Origin: CANLBN01 sp965230205
GTDB lineage: Bacteria > Pseudomonadota > Gammaproteobacteria > Pseudomonadales > Cellvibrionaceae
Assembly (NCBI GenBank): GCA_965230205.1
Contig: OZ245996.1
Location: forward strand, 2,976,001 to 3,040,000
DNA: 64,000 nt
Direction of reading: 5' to 3'
Shown here piece by piece: positions 50,779 through 60,514 of this stretch. The notes below the pieces were generated by a model, which saw only the letters and a program-made list of their open reading frames with translations, was not told the origin of the DNA and ran no database searches. Every line of letters starts with the position of its first letter. Positions within the stretch are counted from its first letter, which is position 1. Position numbers and translations under genes: made by a program.

Positions 50779-52686
50779 TTACAAATGCTGAATCGGCATG
50801 CGTTGCCATCTCTCTGGAGGAGTTTCGGTTTCATCAATGGATGTAAATGTAAAAGGTTCTGAATAGTTTTGAGCGTAGTAGTTTTGATAACTGTCGACAG
50901 CTTGCAGTACATCTATATTCAATGTTTCACTGGGAACGGTAAATATTCCAAGTTTGCTAGATAGTTTGCCTAGCCAGATACTGCCCGAATAGCGAATAAT
51001 TGGTGCAGCAAAGACTAGCCCAAGAAGTACGGGAAGCAACCACCAAAAATATTTAGGCGCATAGAAATAGGTGAAGCTGCCCCAGATAACAGCAACCATA
51101 CTCACCAATAAAGTGTGTTTAATGGCTTCGTGCCAAGGTATACCTCGCCCATTTCTTTCTTGAGCATTCCAGCCCACATTAACACCGATTAATGTTGTTA
51201 AAACAAAATAAGCATGAAAAATCATCATGACGGGTGCAATAATAACAGCGATAGCAATTTCGATTATTGTGCTTAGTACTAAACTTATATGACCGCCAAA
51301 TTGTTTAGGTTGTTGATGCATTCCTATAATTAATGCCAATAACTTAGGTGTAAAGAGCAAAGCGATTGTGACACCTAGTAATGAATAGATTAGTTCGGGT
51401 TTAGCAATATGCCAATTGGGGAATAGTTGATAAGGTTCACTAAAAAAATTATTGCTATTAATCGCTTGAAAGACAGCATCAGTCGTTCCAAGCGCTAACA
51501 TAATCAACCATAGGAATGACGAAATATAAGACATTGCTCCAGATAAAAAATGCAAACGATTAATGCCATGTAACCCTTTTGTTTTCAAGAGCCTTAAATG
51601 CTGTATATTGCCTTGAGCCCAACGTCGGTCTCGAATAATAAAATCAATGATATTGCTGGGTACTTCTTCATAGCTACCAACCGTTTCTGTCAATGTCAGT
51701 ACTTGCCATCCACCCCGTTTTAATAATGATGCTTCAACAAAATCATGACTGAGAATTTCTCCACCAAAAGGGGGGTGCCCTGATAGATACGGCAGGCAAC
51801 AATGGGCCATAAATGCATCAACACGAATAATTGCATTATGCCCCCAATAGTTTGCGGTATCTGTCTGCCAGAAAGCATTGCCAGTCGCTAACAGAGGAGA
51901 ATGCAGCTCAGCGGCGAATTGTATAAACCTTCCAAAGAATGTTTTTTGTCGTACAGGGATAGGAAGAGTTTGAATCAGGCCAACAGTAGGTGAGACCTGC
52001 ATAGCTTTGGTCATGCGCACCATTGCTTTACCATCCATAATACTGTCGGCATCTAGCACTATCATATAATCGTAGTTGCTACCCCAGCGTTGGCAGAAGT
52101 CTGCAATATTGCCGACTTTTCGATAGTTGTTTTTATCGCGACGACGATAAAAAATATTAATAGAAAATGTTTTTAATCGTTGTTTTAATAATTGCCAGGC
52201 ATCATATTCTCTTATAGCAATATCATCATTAGTTGTGTCGCTAAGAACATAGAAGTCAAAATGTTGTTCTTCCCCAGTTTCAACCAGCGAGGTTAGGGTT
52301 GCCTCTACTCCTGCCATAACCCTTACAGGGTCTTCATTGTAAATGGGCATGACTATCGCTGTTTTTTTCTGAATAGTAATATTATCGAGTGAGCTTAAGG
52401 ATTTTTTGGATTTTAATGTCAGAGGATCTTTTTTAAATAATATTAAGAAAAAGCCTATAATGCTGCTCCAGAATGCCATTGAAATCCAGGCAAATGTCAT
52501 TACAAATAAAACAAAGATAACGGGTTCTATAATAGTTAGACTGTTAGTTGTAATAATATCCAGCATCATTCCAGCACCCCATAAGGTTGTTAGAATGATC
52601 AATAAACCATATAACGGTGCTCGCCATGCTTTGACAGGTATTTTCAGGATATTTTCTTTTTGCTTATATCCATTAGACATTTTCAT
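50779..52686 (-). CDS. opgH: Osmoregulated periplasmic glucan glucosyltransferase OpgH
   Basis: An inner-membrane family-2 glycosyltransferase that makes and exports the beta-1,2-linked glucan backbone. In 635 residues there are N-terminal helices (APLYGLLIILTTLWGAGM, FVMTFAWISMAFWSSIIGFFLIL), the catalytic domain with MPIYNEDPVRVMAG, VLDADSIMDG and the product/processivity motif RRWAQGNIQH, and about six C-terminal helices. It lacks most of the long N-terminal cytoplasmic part of the 847-residue E. coli enzyme and is closer to the shorter forms. It starts 4 bases after opgG ends. Confidence 0.93.
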   Translation of the reverse strand: MKMSNGYKQKENILKIPVKAWRAPLYGLLIILTTLWGAGMMLDIITTNSLTIIEPVIFVLFVMTFAWISMAFWSSIIGFFLILFKKDPLTLKSKKSLSSLDNITIQKKTAIVMPIYNEDPVRVMAGVEATLTSLVETGEEQHFDFYVLSDTTNDDIAIREYDAWQLLKQRLKTFSINIFYRRRDKNNYRKVGNIADFCQRWGSNYDYMIVLDADSIMDGKAMVRMTKAMQVSPTVGLIQTLPIPVRQKTFFGRFIQFAAELHSPLLATGNAFWQTDTANYWGHNAIIRVDAFMAHCCLPYLSGHPPFGGEILSHDFVEASLLKRGGWQVLTLTETVGSYEEVPSNIIDFIIRDRRWAQGNIQHLRLLKTKGLHGINRLHFLSGAMSYISSFLWLIMLALGTTDAVFQAINSNNFFSEPYQLFPNWHIAKPELIYSLLGVTIALLFTPKLLALIIGMHQQPKQFGGHISLVLSTIIEIAIAVIIAPVMMIFHAYFVLTTLIGVNVGWNAQERNGRGIPWHEAIKHTLLVSMVAVIWGSFTYFYAPKYFWWLLPVLLGLVFAAPIIRYSGSIWLGKLSSKLGIFTVPSETLNIDVLQAVDSYQNYYAQNYSEPFTFTSIDETETPPERWQRMPIQHL

Positions 52687-52690
52687 TTAT

Positions 52691-54286
52691 TCACTCCTTA
52701 ATGCTGTCGGGATACCATACATAACTCCATGTTTCGGTCAGTTGCTTACCATTCAGGTGTAAAGCCAGGCTCATATCAACGGGTATATTGCCTTCGGGAG
52801 CTAATTTAAAAGAGGCTCTCCATGTTTTGTTATCAGGTAGCAGCGCTGTTTGTAAATCAGAGATGTTGCCCGAAGAATTCTTCAGCTTAGCTTCTAGCTT
52901 AAATTTTTCAGGAAAATTATTCTCAGGCCAATCAGAAAAATCAATAACAAACAGGCGCTCTTTTTTAGAGGGTGGGTTTTCCTGTCCAGGAAATCCTGCC
53001 CAACCAATACGGGTTTGAACAACTTGACCTAACATTGTGTTTGAAGGCTTATCTACAATCGTCAGATCATATTCAAAAGTATGCTGTTCTCCCACCGTTA
53101 GTTCTTTTTCAGGAACCCAATAGGCAACAATATTGTCGTTGGTTTCATCACTGGTTGGTATTTCAACCAATTCAACCCTACCTTTGCCCCAGGGTTTTCC
53201 CGTTGGTTTGATCCAAATGCTGGGACGCGCATGGTATTTGGCTTCCATATCTTCATAGCTAGAGAATTTTTTATCCCGCTGTAATAAACCAAAACCTTTT
53301 GGGTTTTGAAGTACAAATGAGCTAACGTGTAATTGTGATGGGTTTGATAACGGTCTCCAAATCCATTCATTAGTCTCAGTTGCTACTAATAAACCATCAG
53401 AATCGTGAATTTCTGGGCGGAAATCATCATAGTGACTGACGCGATTTTCCCCATAAAAAAACATGCTGGTTAATGCCGAAATCCCTACCTTGTTAACAGA
53501 CTTTCGAAAAAATAAATCAGCCCTTACTTTTACCTTTGTTGGAAACCCAGGAAGCAGTTCAAAACGATAAGCACCGGTGGCAGACGGACTGTCTAACAGT
53601 GCGTAAATTTTCATCGTGTTTTCTTTTGCAGACGGTTTTTCTAACCAGAACTCAGTAAAATGAGGAAATTCTTCTCCGCTTGATTCTGCGGTATCGATAG
53701 CTAGGCCTCTTGCGGATGCTCCATACTGTAGTCCAGGACCAAGTGGTCGAAAATAAGAGGCGCCTTGAAAAACGATTAACTCATCTTTGTATTTATCAGT
53801 GTTAAGTGGATAGTGAACACGAAATCCGGAAAAATCTAGAGCTGATTGTATAACATGGCTGATCTGGGGTGCCTGGCCATCATAACGAAATAAGTCGACG
53901 GAAAAAGGTATTGAACTAATATTGTCTGTCATTATTTCATTAATTTTTACTGGTTTTTTATAAAGGAAGCCAGGATGAAATAATTGTACTTCAAAATTAG
54001 ATTCATCTTTCCATAAGGCTTTGTCGCCCAAGAAACGAATAGAGCGATATTGTTGGTAATCTATAGATTTTAATTCTTCAGGGACTGTTTTTTCTGCTTC
54101 TTGATAGGGTTGCTTGGCCAGATCTTCTGCTTTATAAATAATCTGCTGATAATTATTCTCTACTTCGGTTTTAATAATCGCTTGAGCATAGGTTGTTGAT
54201 ACAGAAATGGAATGCGCAGTAACGATAATACACAAGGTGCGAAAAATTTTTTTAGCCAATGGTAATGGCATTGTGTCAACTCCCAA
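52691..54286 (-). CDS. opgG: Periplasmic glucan biosynthesis protein OpgG
   Basis: A 531-residue periplasmic protein needed for branching and length of osmoregulated glucans. A signal peptide (IFRTLCIIVTAHSISVSTTYAQA) is followed by the family blocks YQQYRSIRFLGDKALWKDE, FQLLHPGF-like FEVQLFHPGFLYKKPVKI, YFRPLGPGLQYGASARGLAIDTAESSGEEFPHFTEFWLEKP and SPSATGAYRFELLPG. It is first in the opgGH operon. The ATG could also be the one at residue 6 (MPLPLAKK). Confidence 0.93.
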   Translation of the reverse strand: MGVDTMPLPLAKKIFRTLCIIVTAHSISVSTTYAQAIIKTEVENNYQQIIYKAEDLAKQPYQEAEKTVPEELKSIDYQQYRSIRFLGDKALWKDESNFEVQLFHPGFLYKKPVKINEIMTDNISSIPFSVDLFRYDGQAPQISHVIQSALDFSGFRVHYPLNTDKYKDELIVFQGASYFRPLGPGLQYGASARGLAIDTAESSGEEFPHFTEFWLEKPSAKENTMKIYALLDSPSATGAYRFELLPGFPTKVKVRADLFFRKSVNKVGISALTSMFFYGENRVSHYDDFRPEIHDSDGLLVATETNEWIWRPLSNPSQLHVSSFVLQNPKGFGLLQRDKKFSSYEDMEAKYHARPSIWIKPTGKPWGKGRVELVEIPTSDETNDNIVAYWVPEKELTVGEQHTFEYDLTIVDKPSNTMLGQVVQTRIGWAGFPGQENPPSKKERLFVIDFSDWPENNFPEKFKLEAKLKNSSGNISDLQTALLPDNKTWRASFKLAPEGNIPVDMSLALHLNGKQLTETWSYVWYPDSIKE

Positions 54287-54777
54287 AAATCCAATCGTTT
54301 ATAGAACGTAATGTTGCTAAGTACATTATTTCGGCAAATAAAAAAGAAATTTAAAATAAGAAAAGAATAACTTGTGCCGATATATTATGAAGCCAGTCCT
54401 ATATGACCTCTAATAAAATTGTGACTAATTTAATGAGCAATAAAAATTAAAAATATAGTGGTGACCAGCAAGCTGTCACCCAACACGGCGCGAATAATAT
54501 TTTTCATTGTAATGTAAGTCAAAGAAAAAAAACGTACTAGTAGACATTTCTGATTTTTAAATAAATAGACGTTGCTGTTTTATGAATTAGAAGCATATTT
54601 TTAGTGATGCAAATCACTTTTACATGAATTGGCGGATATTACCCCTTGCCTTTTTGAAAATACTTATTAACAGGCGTTCCTAAACCCCTAATGAGTCAGT
54701 AAATTTCGCTATTTCTAGAATAAAGCATGGCATGATAAAATAGCCGATCTACTGTAAGTGCTGGATTTTTAAACGAT
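54287..54777. other. 491-base divergent region between opgG and nadA
   Basis: No gene is visible. One stable hairpin stands out: GGTGAC (54460-54465), a bulged C, AGC and the complement GCTGTCACC (54472-54480). On the minus strand it is followed by an AT-rich run with several T. It could end a small minus-strand RNA or be a binding site. A TAAAAT at 54736-54741 may be the -10 box of nadA. Confidence 0.3.
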
Positions 54778-55842
54778 ATGAATATGCCTATTGAACAAGT
54801 TCCCCCACAAATGGATAAAACCCGAGAGCTGGTTAAAGCCCATTTGGTTAATGCGGTTAAACAAAAGTATTCTAAGGAGGAAGCCGCTGAATATGGGGCG
54901 AAGATTAAGGCATTGCTCAAGCAGAAGAATGCAGTCATTGTGGCCCATTATTATACAGATCCAAGCATTCAAGCTCTTGCTGAGGAAACGGGAGGTTTTG
55001 TCTCTGATTCGCTGGAAATGGCTCGTTTCGGCAAAGAAAATGCTGCGGACACTCTCATTGTTGCGGGCGTGAAGTTTATGGGTGAAACCGCTAAGATTCT
55101 GACACCTGAAAAACGTGTCCTGATGCCCACAATAGAAGCAACATGTTCTCTGGATTTAGGTTGCCCAATCGATGAATTCTCGGCTTTTTGTGATCAACAC
55201 CCCGACAGGGAGGTCGTCGTCTACGCAAATACTTCCGCAGAAGTGAAAGCCAGGGCTGATTGGGTAGTGACTTCGAGTATTGCACTGCAAGTTGTTGATT
55301 ATTTAGACAGTGAAGGTAAGAAGGTTATCTGGGCGCCTGATAAGCATTTAGGTGAATATGTTCAGCGTGAAACTGGTGCCGATATGCTGTTATGGGATGG
55401 TGCCTGTATCGTTCATGAAGAGTTTAAAGCAAAGGGGATTGAAGACCTAAAAGCAGTATATCCGGATGCCGCGGTGCTCGTTCACCCAGAATCACCGCAG
55501 TCAGTAGTGGATATAGCCGATGTGGTTGGTTCAACCTCACAGCTTATTAATGCCTCTAATACAATGTCTAACCCACAGTTTATTGTGGCAACTGACGAAG
55601 GCATTTTTTATAAAATGCAGCAACTGACTCCTGAAAAGCAATTTTTGACTGCACCAACAGCGGGAAGTGGTGCGACCTGTCGTAGTTGTGCAAATTGCCC
55701 TTGGATGGCAATGAATAATCTGGAAAAAATCGTTCATGCTTTAGAGCATGGTACGGATGAGATTCACGTGGATCCAGAGCTTGGCCGCAAGGCAATGAAG
55801 CCCCTACAACGAATGTTGGATTTTAAAGCTACAAACCTTTAG
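54778..55842 (+). CDS. nadA: Quinolinate synthase
   Basis: Condenses iminoaspartate and dihydroxyacetone phosphate to quinolinate for NAD synthesis. The 354-residue protein has the iron-sulfur Cys set in ATCSLDLGCP, LLWDGACIVHEEF and TCRSCANCPWMAMN, and the conserved IVAHYYTDPSIQALAEETGGFVSDSLEMA and ANTSAEVKARADWVVTSS blocks. A monocistronic position; speA follows after 100 bases. nadB is not in the window. Confidence 0.96.
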   Translation: MNMPIEQVPPQMDKTRELVKAHLVNAVKQKYSKEEAAEYGAKIKALLKQKNAVIVAHYYTDPSIQALAEETGGFVSDSLEMARFGKENAADTLIVAGVKFMGETAKILTPEKRVLMPTIEATCSLDLGCPIDEFSAFCDQHPDREVVVYANTSAEVKARADWVVTSSIALQVVDYLDSEGKKVIWAPDKHLGEYVQRETGADMLLWDGACIVHEEFKAKGIEDLKAVYPDAAVLVHPESPQSVVDIADVVGSTSQLINASNTMSNPQFIVATDEGIFYKMQQLTPEKQFLTAPTAGSGATCRSCANCPWMAMNNLEKIVHALEHGTDEIHVDPELGRKAMKPLQRMLDFKATNL

Positions 55843-55856
55843 GTCGTCGTCAAAAA

Positions 55857-55891
55857 GCACTTTCCAAGCGCCTGTTTTTATGGGAAAGTGC
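55857..55891 (+). terminator. Hairpin between nadA and speA
   Basis: GCACTTTCC (55857-55865) and GGAAAGTGC (55883-55891) form a perfect 9-bp stem with a 17-base loop. The T run after it is poor (GCCCCCTCTTT), so it may be a weak nadA terminator or a structure in the speA leader. Confidence 0.5.
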
Positions 55892-55942
55892 GCCCCCTCT
55901 TTATTATCTTATTTTGTTGAATTCGAGCAGAGATAAGCCGTC

Positions 55943-57862
55943 TTGAAAAGTATTCCTGTCGATAGCTGGACTAAAGAACACGCTGAAAAACTTTATGGTA
56001 TTCCTAATTGGGGAGCAGATTATTTTTCTATTTCCGATAAGGGTGAGGTAGAAATAATTGCGCCTATAGGAGAAGCCCAGGCCAGAGTTTCATTTGTTGA
56101 TGTCATAAAGGCAATGCAAGAACGTGATCTTGAGATGCCAGTACTAGTCCGTATAGAAAATTTACTGGATCATCGCATCAGCTATTTAAATAAAGCCTTT
56201 GCTAAAGCGATTGAAGATGCTGGTTATCAAAACCATTATCGTGGTGTTTTTCCTATTAAAGTGAATCAACAAAGCCATGTGATAAAAGAGATTAGCTATT
56301 TTGGCTCACAATATAACCATGGCTTAGAGGCCGGTAGTAAAGCGGAACTGATTATTGCTTTAGCTCATATTACAGATAATGATGCTTATATCATTTGTAA
56401 TGGCTACAAAGATGCTGAATTCGTTGATCTAGGTTTACACGCTGTTAAGCTCGGTGTTAATTGTTTTTTTGTTGTGGAAACGCCGTCAGAGCTACCAACG
56501 ATTATTAAACGCAGTCGTGAACTGGGGGTTAAACCTAAGTTGGGGGTTCGCCTTAAATTAGCCTCTAAGGTGGATGGCCATTGGAGTGAAGACAGCGGCG
56601 ATCGAAGTATCTTTGGTCTGAACACGATCCAATTAATGGAATTGATTGAGCAATTAAAGCAGGAAGACATGTTAGATTGTCTTCAGTTAATGCACTTTCA
56701 TCTTGGCTCGCAAATTCCTAATATCCGAAATATTCGTAATGGTATGCAAGAAGCTTGTCGCTACTACATCGAGCTTGTTCGGGAAGGCGTGCCTCTACAG
56801 TATATGGATTTAGGTGGTGGCCTGGCTGTTGATTATGATGGCAGTCAAAGTAACGACACCCATAGTATGAACTATCATATTAACGAATATTGTGTCGATG
56901 TAGTCGAAGCGATTATGGAATCGTTTGATCCTGAAAATATTCCTCACCCTGTGATTATTACAGAGTCTGGCCGAGCGACAGTCGCTTACTCATCGGTACT
57001 ATTATTTAATATTCTGGATATTAGCCATTTTGATCCACAACCAGTCCCTGAAAAACTTCCTGATAATGTTCATGAAATGGTAGGCAATTTATTAGGAGTT
57101 GCTGATTCAATACAATTAAATCGTTTGCAGGAAAACTATAACGACGCTAACTACTATCGTGATGAGTTGAGAGACTTATTCCATCGTGGGCAAGTATCCT
57201 TGCGTGAGCGAGCTTTGGGGGAGAATATTTACTTGGTCATTATGCAGCGTATAGTGAATAAAATACCTGAGCTTGATCGTATTCCGCATGAACTGGAAAA
57301 ATTAGGTGAGGAGTTAGCCGATATCTATTATGGAAATTTCAGTGTTTTTCAATCATTACCTGATAGTTGGGCCATTGATCAGATATTTCCTATCATGCCT
57401 TTGCATCGATTGAATGAAGCTCCAACAAGAGAAGCTATCATCGCTGATATTACCTGTGATTGTGATGGGAAAATCGATTTATTTACATCGACAGAAGGTG
57501 AACAGCGCCGCACATTACCGCTGCATCCATTAAAGAATGGTGATGAATATTATTTAGGGGTATTTTTGGTGGGGGCCTACCAAGAAACATTGGGTGACTT
57601 GCATAATCTATTTGGTGACACCAATGTTGCGAGCATTCGTATTAATCAAGATAACAGCTTTGACGTTGTTACTGAATTTCAGGGGGACAGCATTTCTGAT
57701 GTATTAAGTTATGTGGAGTATGACCCCTATCGTTTGCAATTAAATTTTCGAGATATTGCAGAAAAAGCGGTTAAAACAGGAAAAATTACGGTTGCAGAAC
57801 GTCAACAGATGTTGAAAGATTTTTCTGCGAGCCTGCGTGGCTATACGTATTATGAAGATTAG
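55943..57862 (+). CDS. speA: Biosynthetic arginine decarboxylase
   Basis: Turns arginine into agmatine, the first step from arginine to putrescine. The 639-residue alanine-racemase-fold decarboxylase starts at a TTG; the next Met codon lies deep in the conserved region, so the TTG is needed for a full N-terminus. Marks include YRGVFPIKVNQQSHVIKEI with the PLP-binding Lys, YMDLGGGLAVDYDGS, ESGRATVAYSS and ITCDCDGKIDLF with the conserved Cys of the active site. The downstream genes make it the head of a spermidine pathway. Confidence 0.96.
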   Translation: MKSIPVDSWTKEHAEKLYGIPNWGADYFSISDKGEVEIIAPIGEAQARVSFVDVIKAMQERDLEMPVLVRIENLLDHRISYLNKAFAKAIEDAGYQNHYRGVFPIKVNQQSHVIKEISYFGSQYNHGLEAGSKAELIIALAHITDNDAYIICNGYKDAEFVDLGLHAVKLGVNCFFVVETPSELPTIIKRSRELGVKPKLGVRLKLASKVDGHWSEDSGDRSIFGLNTIQLMELIEQLKQEDMLDCLQLMHFHLGSQIPNIRNIRNGMQEACRYYIELVREGVPLQYMDLGGGLAVDYDGSQSNDTHSMNYHINEYCVDVVEAIMESFDPENIPHPVIITESGRATVAYSSVLLFNILDISHFDPQPVPEKLPDNVHEMVGNLLGVADSIQLNRLQENYNDANYYRDELRDLFHRGQVSLRERALGENIYLVIMQRIVNKIPELDRIPHELEKLGEELADIYYGNFSVFQSLPDSWAIDQIFPIMPLHRLNEAPTREAIIADITCDCDGKIDLFTSTEGEQRRTLPLHPLKNGDEYYLGVFLVGAYQETLGDLHNLFGDTNVASIRINQDNSFDVVTEFQGDSISDVLSYVEYDPYRLQLNFRDIAEKAVKTGKITVAERQQMLKDFSASLRGYTYYED

Positions 57863-57909
57863 AAAATTATTAATCGGTTTAGGTATTAAAATAGTTAAGA
57901 GGAATTGTC

Positions 57910-59118
57910 ATGGCTAAAGTGGTGATTATTGGTGCAGGTGGTGTTGGTGCTGTCGTTGCACATAAGTGCGCGCAAGTGGCAGACGTCTTTACTGATATTG
58001 TCCTAGCAAGTAGGACAATATCTAAATGTGAAGTAATTGCGGCGCAGGTTAAAGAAAAAACGGGGCGAACTATCAAGACAGCAACAATTGATGCTGATAA
58101 TGTAGCAGAGTTAGTTACTTTTCTTAAAGCAGAAAAACCGTTTATGGTGATTAACGTTGCATTGCCTTATCAAGATCTTTCGATTATGGATGCTTGTTTA
58201 GAGACAGGTACACATTATCTCGATACCGCTAATTATGAACCATTAGATGAAGCAAAATTTGAATATAAGTGGCAATGGGCCTATCAAGAAAAGTTCGAAA
58301 AGGCAGGGCTGATGGCATTATTAGGGTCTGGTTTTGACCCCGGTGCGACAAACATGTTTACGGCGCATATTGCAAAACACCATTTCGATGAAATTCATGA
58401 ATTAGATATTATTGATGTGAATGGTGGCGACCATGGTTATCCTTTTGCAACGAATTTTAATCCAGAAATTAATATTCGCGAAGTGACTGCAGAATGTCGC
58501 CATTGGGAAAATGGTGAATTTGTAACAACACCGGCAATGTCGATGAAAGCCAGTTTTACTTGTCCAGAGAATGTGGGTACTTATGATATTTATCGTATGT
58601 ATCACGAAGAGCTTGAGTCCTTGAGCAAGCATTTTCCTTCACTAAAGCGCGCGCAGTTTTGGATGAGCTTTTCTGATAATTATCTCAAACACTTAGAAGT
58701 GCTGGGTAATGTTGGTATGACAGGTATTGAGCCGATTAATTTTAACGGAACAGATATTGTTCCTATTCAGTTTTTAAGAGCGTTATTGCCTGACCCTGCG
58801 AGTTTAGGGCCGCGTACTAAAGGTAAAACCTGTATTGGTTCTATTGTAAAAGGTGTAAAGAATGGTGAAGAAAAAATTGTTTACACCTATAATATTTGTG
58901 ATCATGAAGCCTGCTACGCTGAGGTTAATTCTCAAGCCATTTCTTACACGACCGGCGTTCCTGCAATGATCGGTGCCAAAATGATGATTGAAGGGAAATG
59001 GATGCAATCTGGCGTGTGGAATATGGAGCAACTTGATCCAGATCCGTTTATGGAAGATATGAATCAATACGGTCTATCTTGGAACACCATTGAGCTGGAT
59101 GATTTTAAACTGGCTTAA
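57910..59118 (+). CDS. Carboxyspermidine (carboxynorspermidine) dehydrogenase
   Basis: Reductively joins putrescine (or diaminopropane) with aspartate semialdehyde to carboxyspermidine, with NADPH. The 402-residue protein of the saccharopine dehydrogenase family has the Rossmann start MAKVVIIGAGGVGAVVAHKC and the family blocks VINVALPYQDLSIMDACLETGTHYLDTANYEP, GSGFDPGATNMFTAHIAKHHFDEI and VNGGDHGYPFATNFNPEINIREV, typical of the CASDH branch rather than lysine catabolism. It follows speA by 47 bases with a ribosome site GAGGAA. Confidence 0.93.
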   Translation: MAKVVIIGAGGVGAVVAHKCAQVADVFTDIVLASRTISKCEVIAAQVKEKTGRTIKTATIDADNVAELVTFLKAEKPFMVINVALPYQDLSIMDACLETGTHYLDTANYEPLDEAKFEYKWQWAYQEKFEKAGLMALLGSGFDPGATNMFTAHIAKHHFDEIHELDIIDVNGGDHGYPFATNFNPEINIREVTAECRHWENGEFVTTPAMSMKASFTCPENVGTYDIYRMYHEELESLSKHFPSLKRAQFWMSFSDNYLKHLEVLGNVGMTGIEPINFNGTDIVPIQFLRALLPDPASLGPRTKGKTCIGSIVKGVKNGEEKIVYTYNICDHEACYAEVNSQAISYTTGVPAMIGAKMMIEGKWMQSGVWNMEQLDPDPFMEDMNQYGLSWNTIELDDFKLA

Positions 59119-59145
59119 TTATGGTTAATGCTAGACTATAAATAT

Positions 59146-59191
59146 CAGAGTTTTCCTATAGACAGTGAATATAGTGAATAGGGAAACTCTG
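59146..59191 (+). terminator. Long hairpin between the CASDH gene and nspC
   Basis: CAGAGTTTTCCTAT (59146-59159) and ATAGGGAAACTCTG (59178-59191) make a 14-bp stem with one G-T pair and an 18-base loop. No proper T run follows, so it may be an mRNA processing or regulatory structure inside the operon rather than a stop. Confidence 0.5.
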
Positions 59192-59229
59192 GGCTTTCTA
59201 TCCTATTTTTCACCTGCAACAACTATTCT

Positions 59230-60429
59230 ATGATGCAAAGCAATACCTTTAAATACTTTAATCCATCTCGAGTGCCTTCTCCTTGTTTTGTTGTAGATGA
59301 AGCGGCTATTGAGCGCAACTTACAGGTGCTCGCTTATGTACAAAAGCAAAGTGGTGCTAAGATATTGGCTGCGCTTAAAGCTTTTTCTTTATGGCACTTG
59401 GGTCCTCTTGTCTCAAAGTATTTATCGGGTATTTGTGCCAGTGGTTACCATGAGGCTTTGCTAGGGTATGAAGAATATACTGGGAAAGGATCTCGTGGTG
59501 AAGTACATGTCTTTTCTGCCGCATTCAGTGATAACGAGTTTGCTAAATCATTGCCTATTGCTAACCATATTGTCTTTAATAGTTTTTCCCAGTGGAGAAA
59601 ATTTAAATCTCAGTTAGCAAGTTCCAAAATTGATGTAGGGTTGCGTATCAATCCACAACATTCGGAAGGTGCAACACCTATTTATGATCCCTGTGCAGCA
59701 GGTTCTCGCTTAGGTATTCCAATTTCTCAATTTAAAGAGTATGAAAAGTCAGGGGGAAATCTACAAGGTATTAGTGGTTTACATTTTCATACCTTATGTG
59801 AACAAGGCCTGGAACCTCTGCGCCGAACATTGGCCGTTATTGAAGATCGATATGCTCAATACTTACCGCAAATGCAGTGGATAAATTTTGGTGGTGGTCA
59901 CCATATTTCACACCCTGACTATGATGTTGATGGCTTGATTGAGTTGATTAAAAATTTCTCACAGAAATATAATGTTCAGGTTTATTTGGAGCCTGGTGAA
60001 GCAATTGCTATTCATACAGGTATATTGGTCAGTGAGATTTTGGATATTGCTCATACCGACCAAACGCAATTAATACTCGATACCTCAGCTACTTGTCATA
60101 TGCCGGATACATTAGAAATGCCGTATCGGCCAGATATTTTTCTCGCTGACAATGAAGCCATGGAACAAAAGGGTGAGAAGCAATACTCTTATCGTTTGGG
60201 CGGAATGACCTGCCTTGCTGGTGATGTTATTGGTGACTACAGTGCTAACCAGAACCTTAGTGTTGGCGATCGTTTGATTTTTGATGATATGGCTCATTAC
60301 ACTATGGTGAAAACAAGTACATTTAATGGTGTGCAATTGCCTGCAATAGCGATTTGGAATTCCAAAACTGATGAGCTAAGGATTATTCGAGAGTTTACCC
60401 ACGAAGACTTTAAACAGAGGCTTTCTTAG
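59230..60429 (+). CDS. nspC: Carboxyspermidine (carboxynorspermidine) decarboxylase
   Basis: Removes CO2 from carboxyspermidine to give spermidine. The 399-residue PLP enzyme of the alanine-racemase fold has the PLP Lys in KILAALKAFSLWHL, PCFVVDEAAIERNLQVL at the start, LHFHTLCEQGLEPL, WINFGGGHHISHPDYDVDGLI, YLEPGEAIA and the reactive-Cys region GMTCLAGDVIGDYS. It acts right after the CASDH product. Confidence 0.95.
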   Translation: MMQSNTFKYFNPSRVPSPCFVVDEAAIERNLQVLAYVQKQSGAKILAALKAFSLWHLGPLVSKYLSGICASGYHEALLGYEEYTGKGSRGEVHVFSAAFSDNEFAKSLPIANHIVFNSFSQWRKFKSQLASSKIDVGLRINPQHSEGATPIYDPCAAGSRLGIPISQFKEYEKSGGNLQGISGLHFHTLCEQGLEPLRRTLAVIEDRYAQYLPQMQWINFGGGHHISHPDYDVDGLIELIKNFSQKYNVQVYLEPGEAIAIHTGILVSEILDIAHTDQTQLILDTSATCHMPDTLEMPYRPDIFLADNEAMEQKGEKQYSYRLGGMTCLAGDVIGDYSANQNLSVGDRLIFDDMAHYTMVKTSTFNGVQLPAIAIWNSKTDELRIIREFTHEDFKQRLS

Positions 60430-60514
60430 CAGTCTACTTTAATAGAGTTTGTAAAGCGCTTCTCTTAATAGTCTATGATCCATAATTAATATTTAAAAAA
60501 ACATAAGCAAAACC

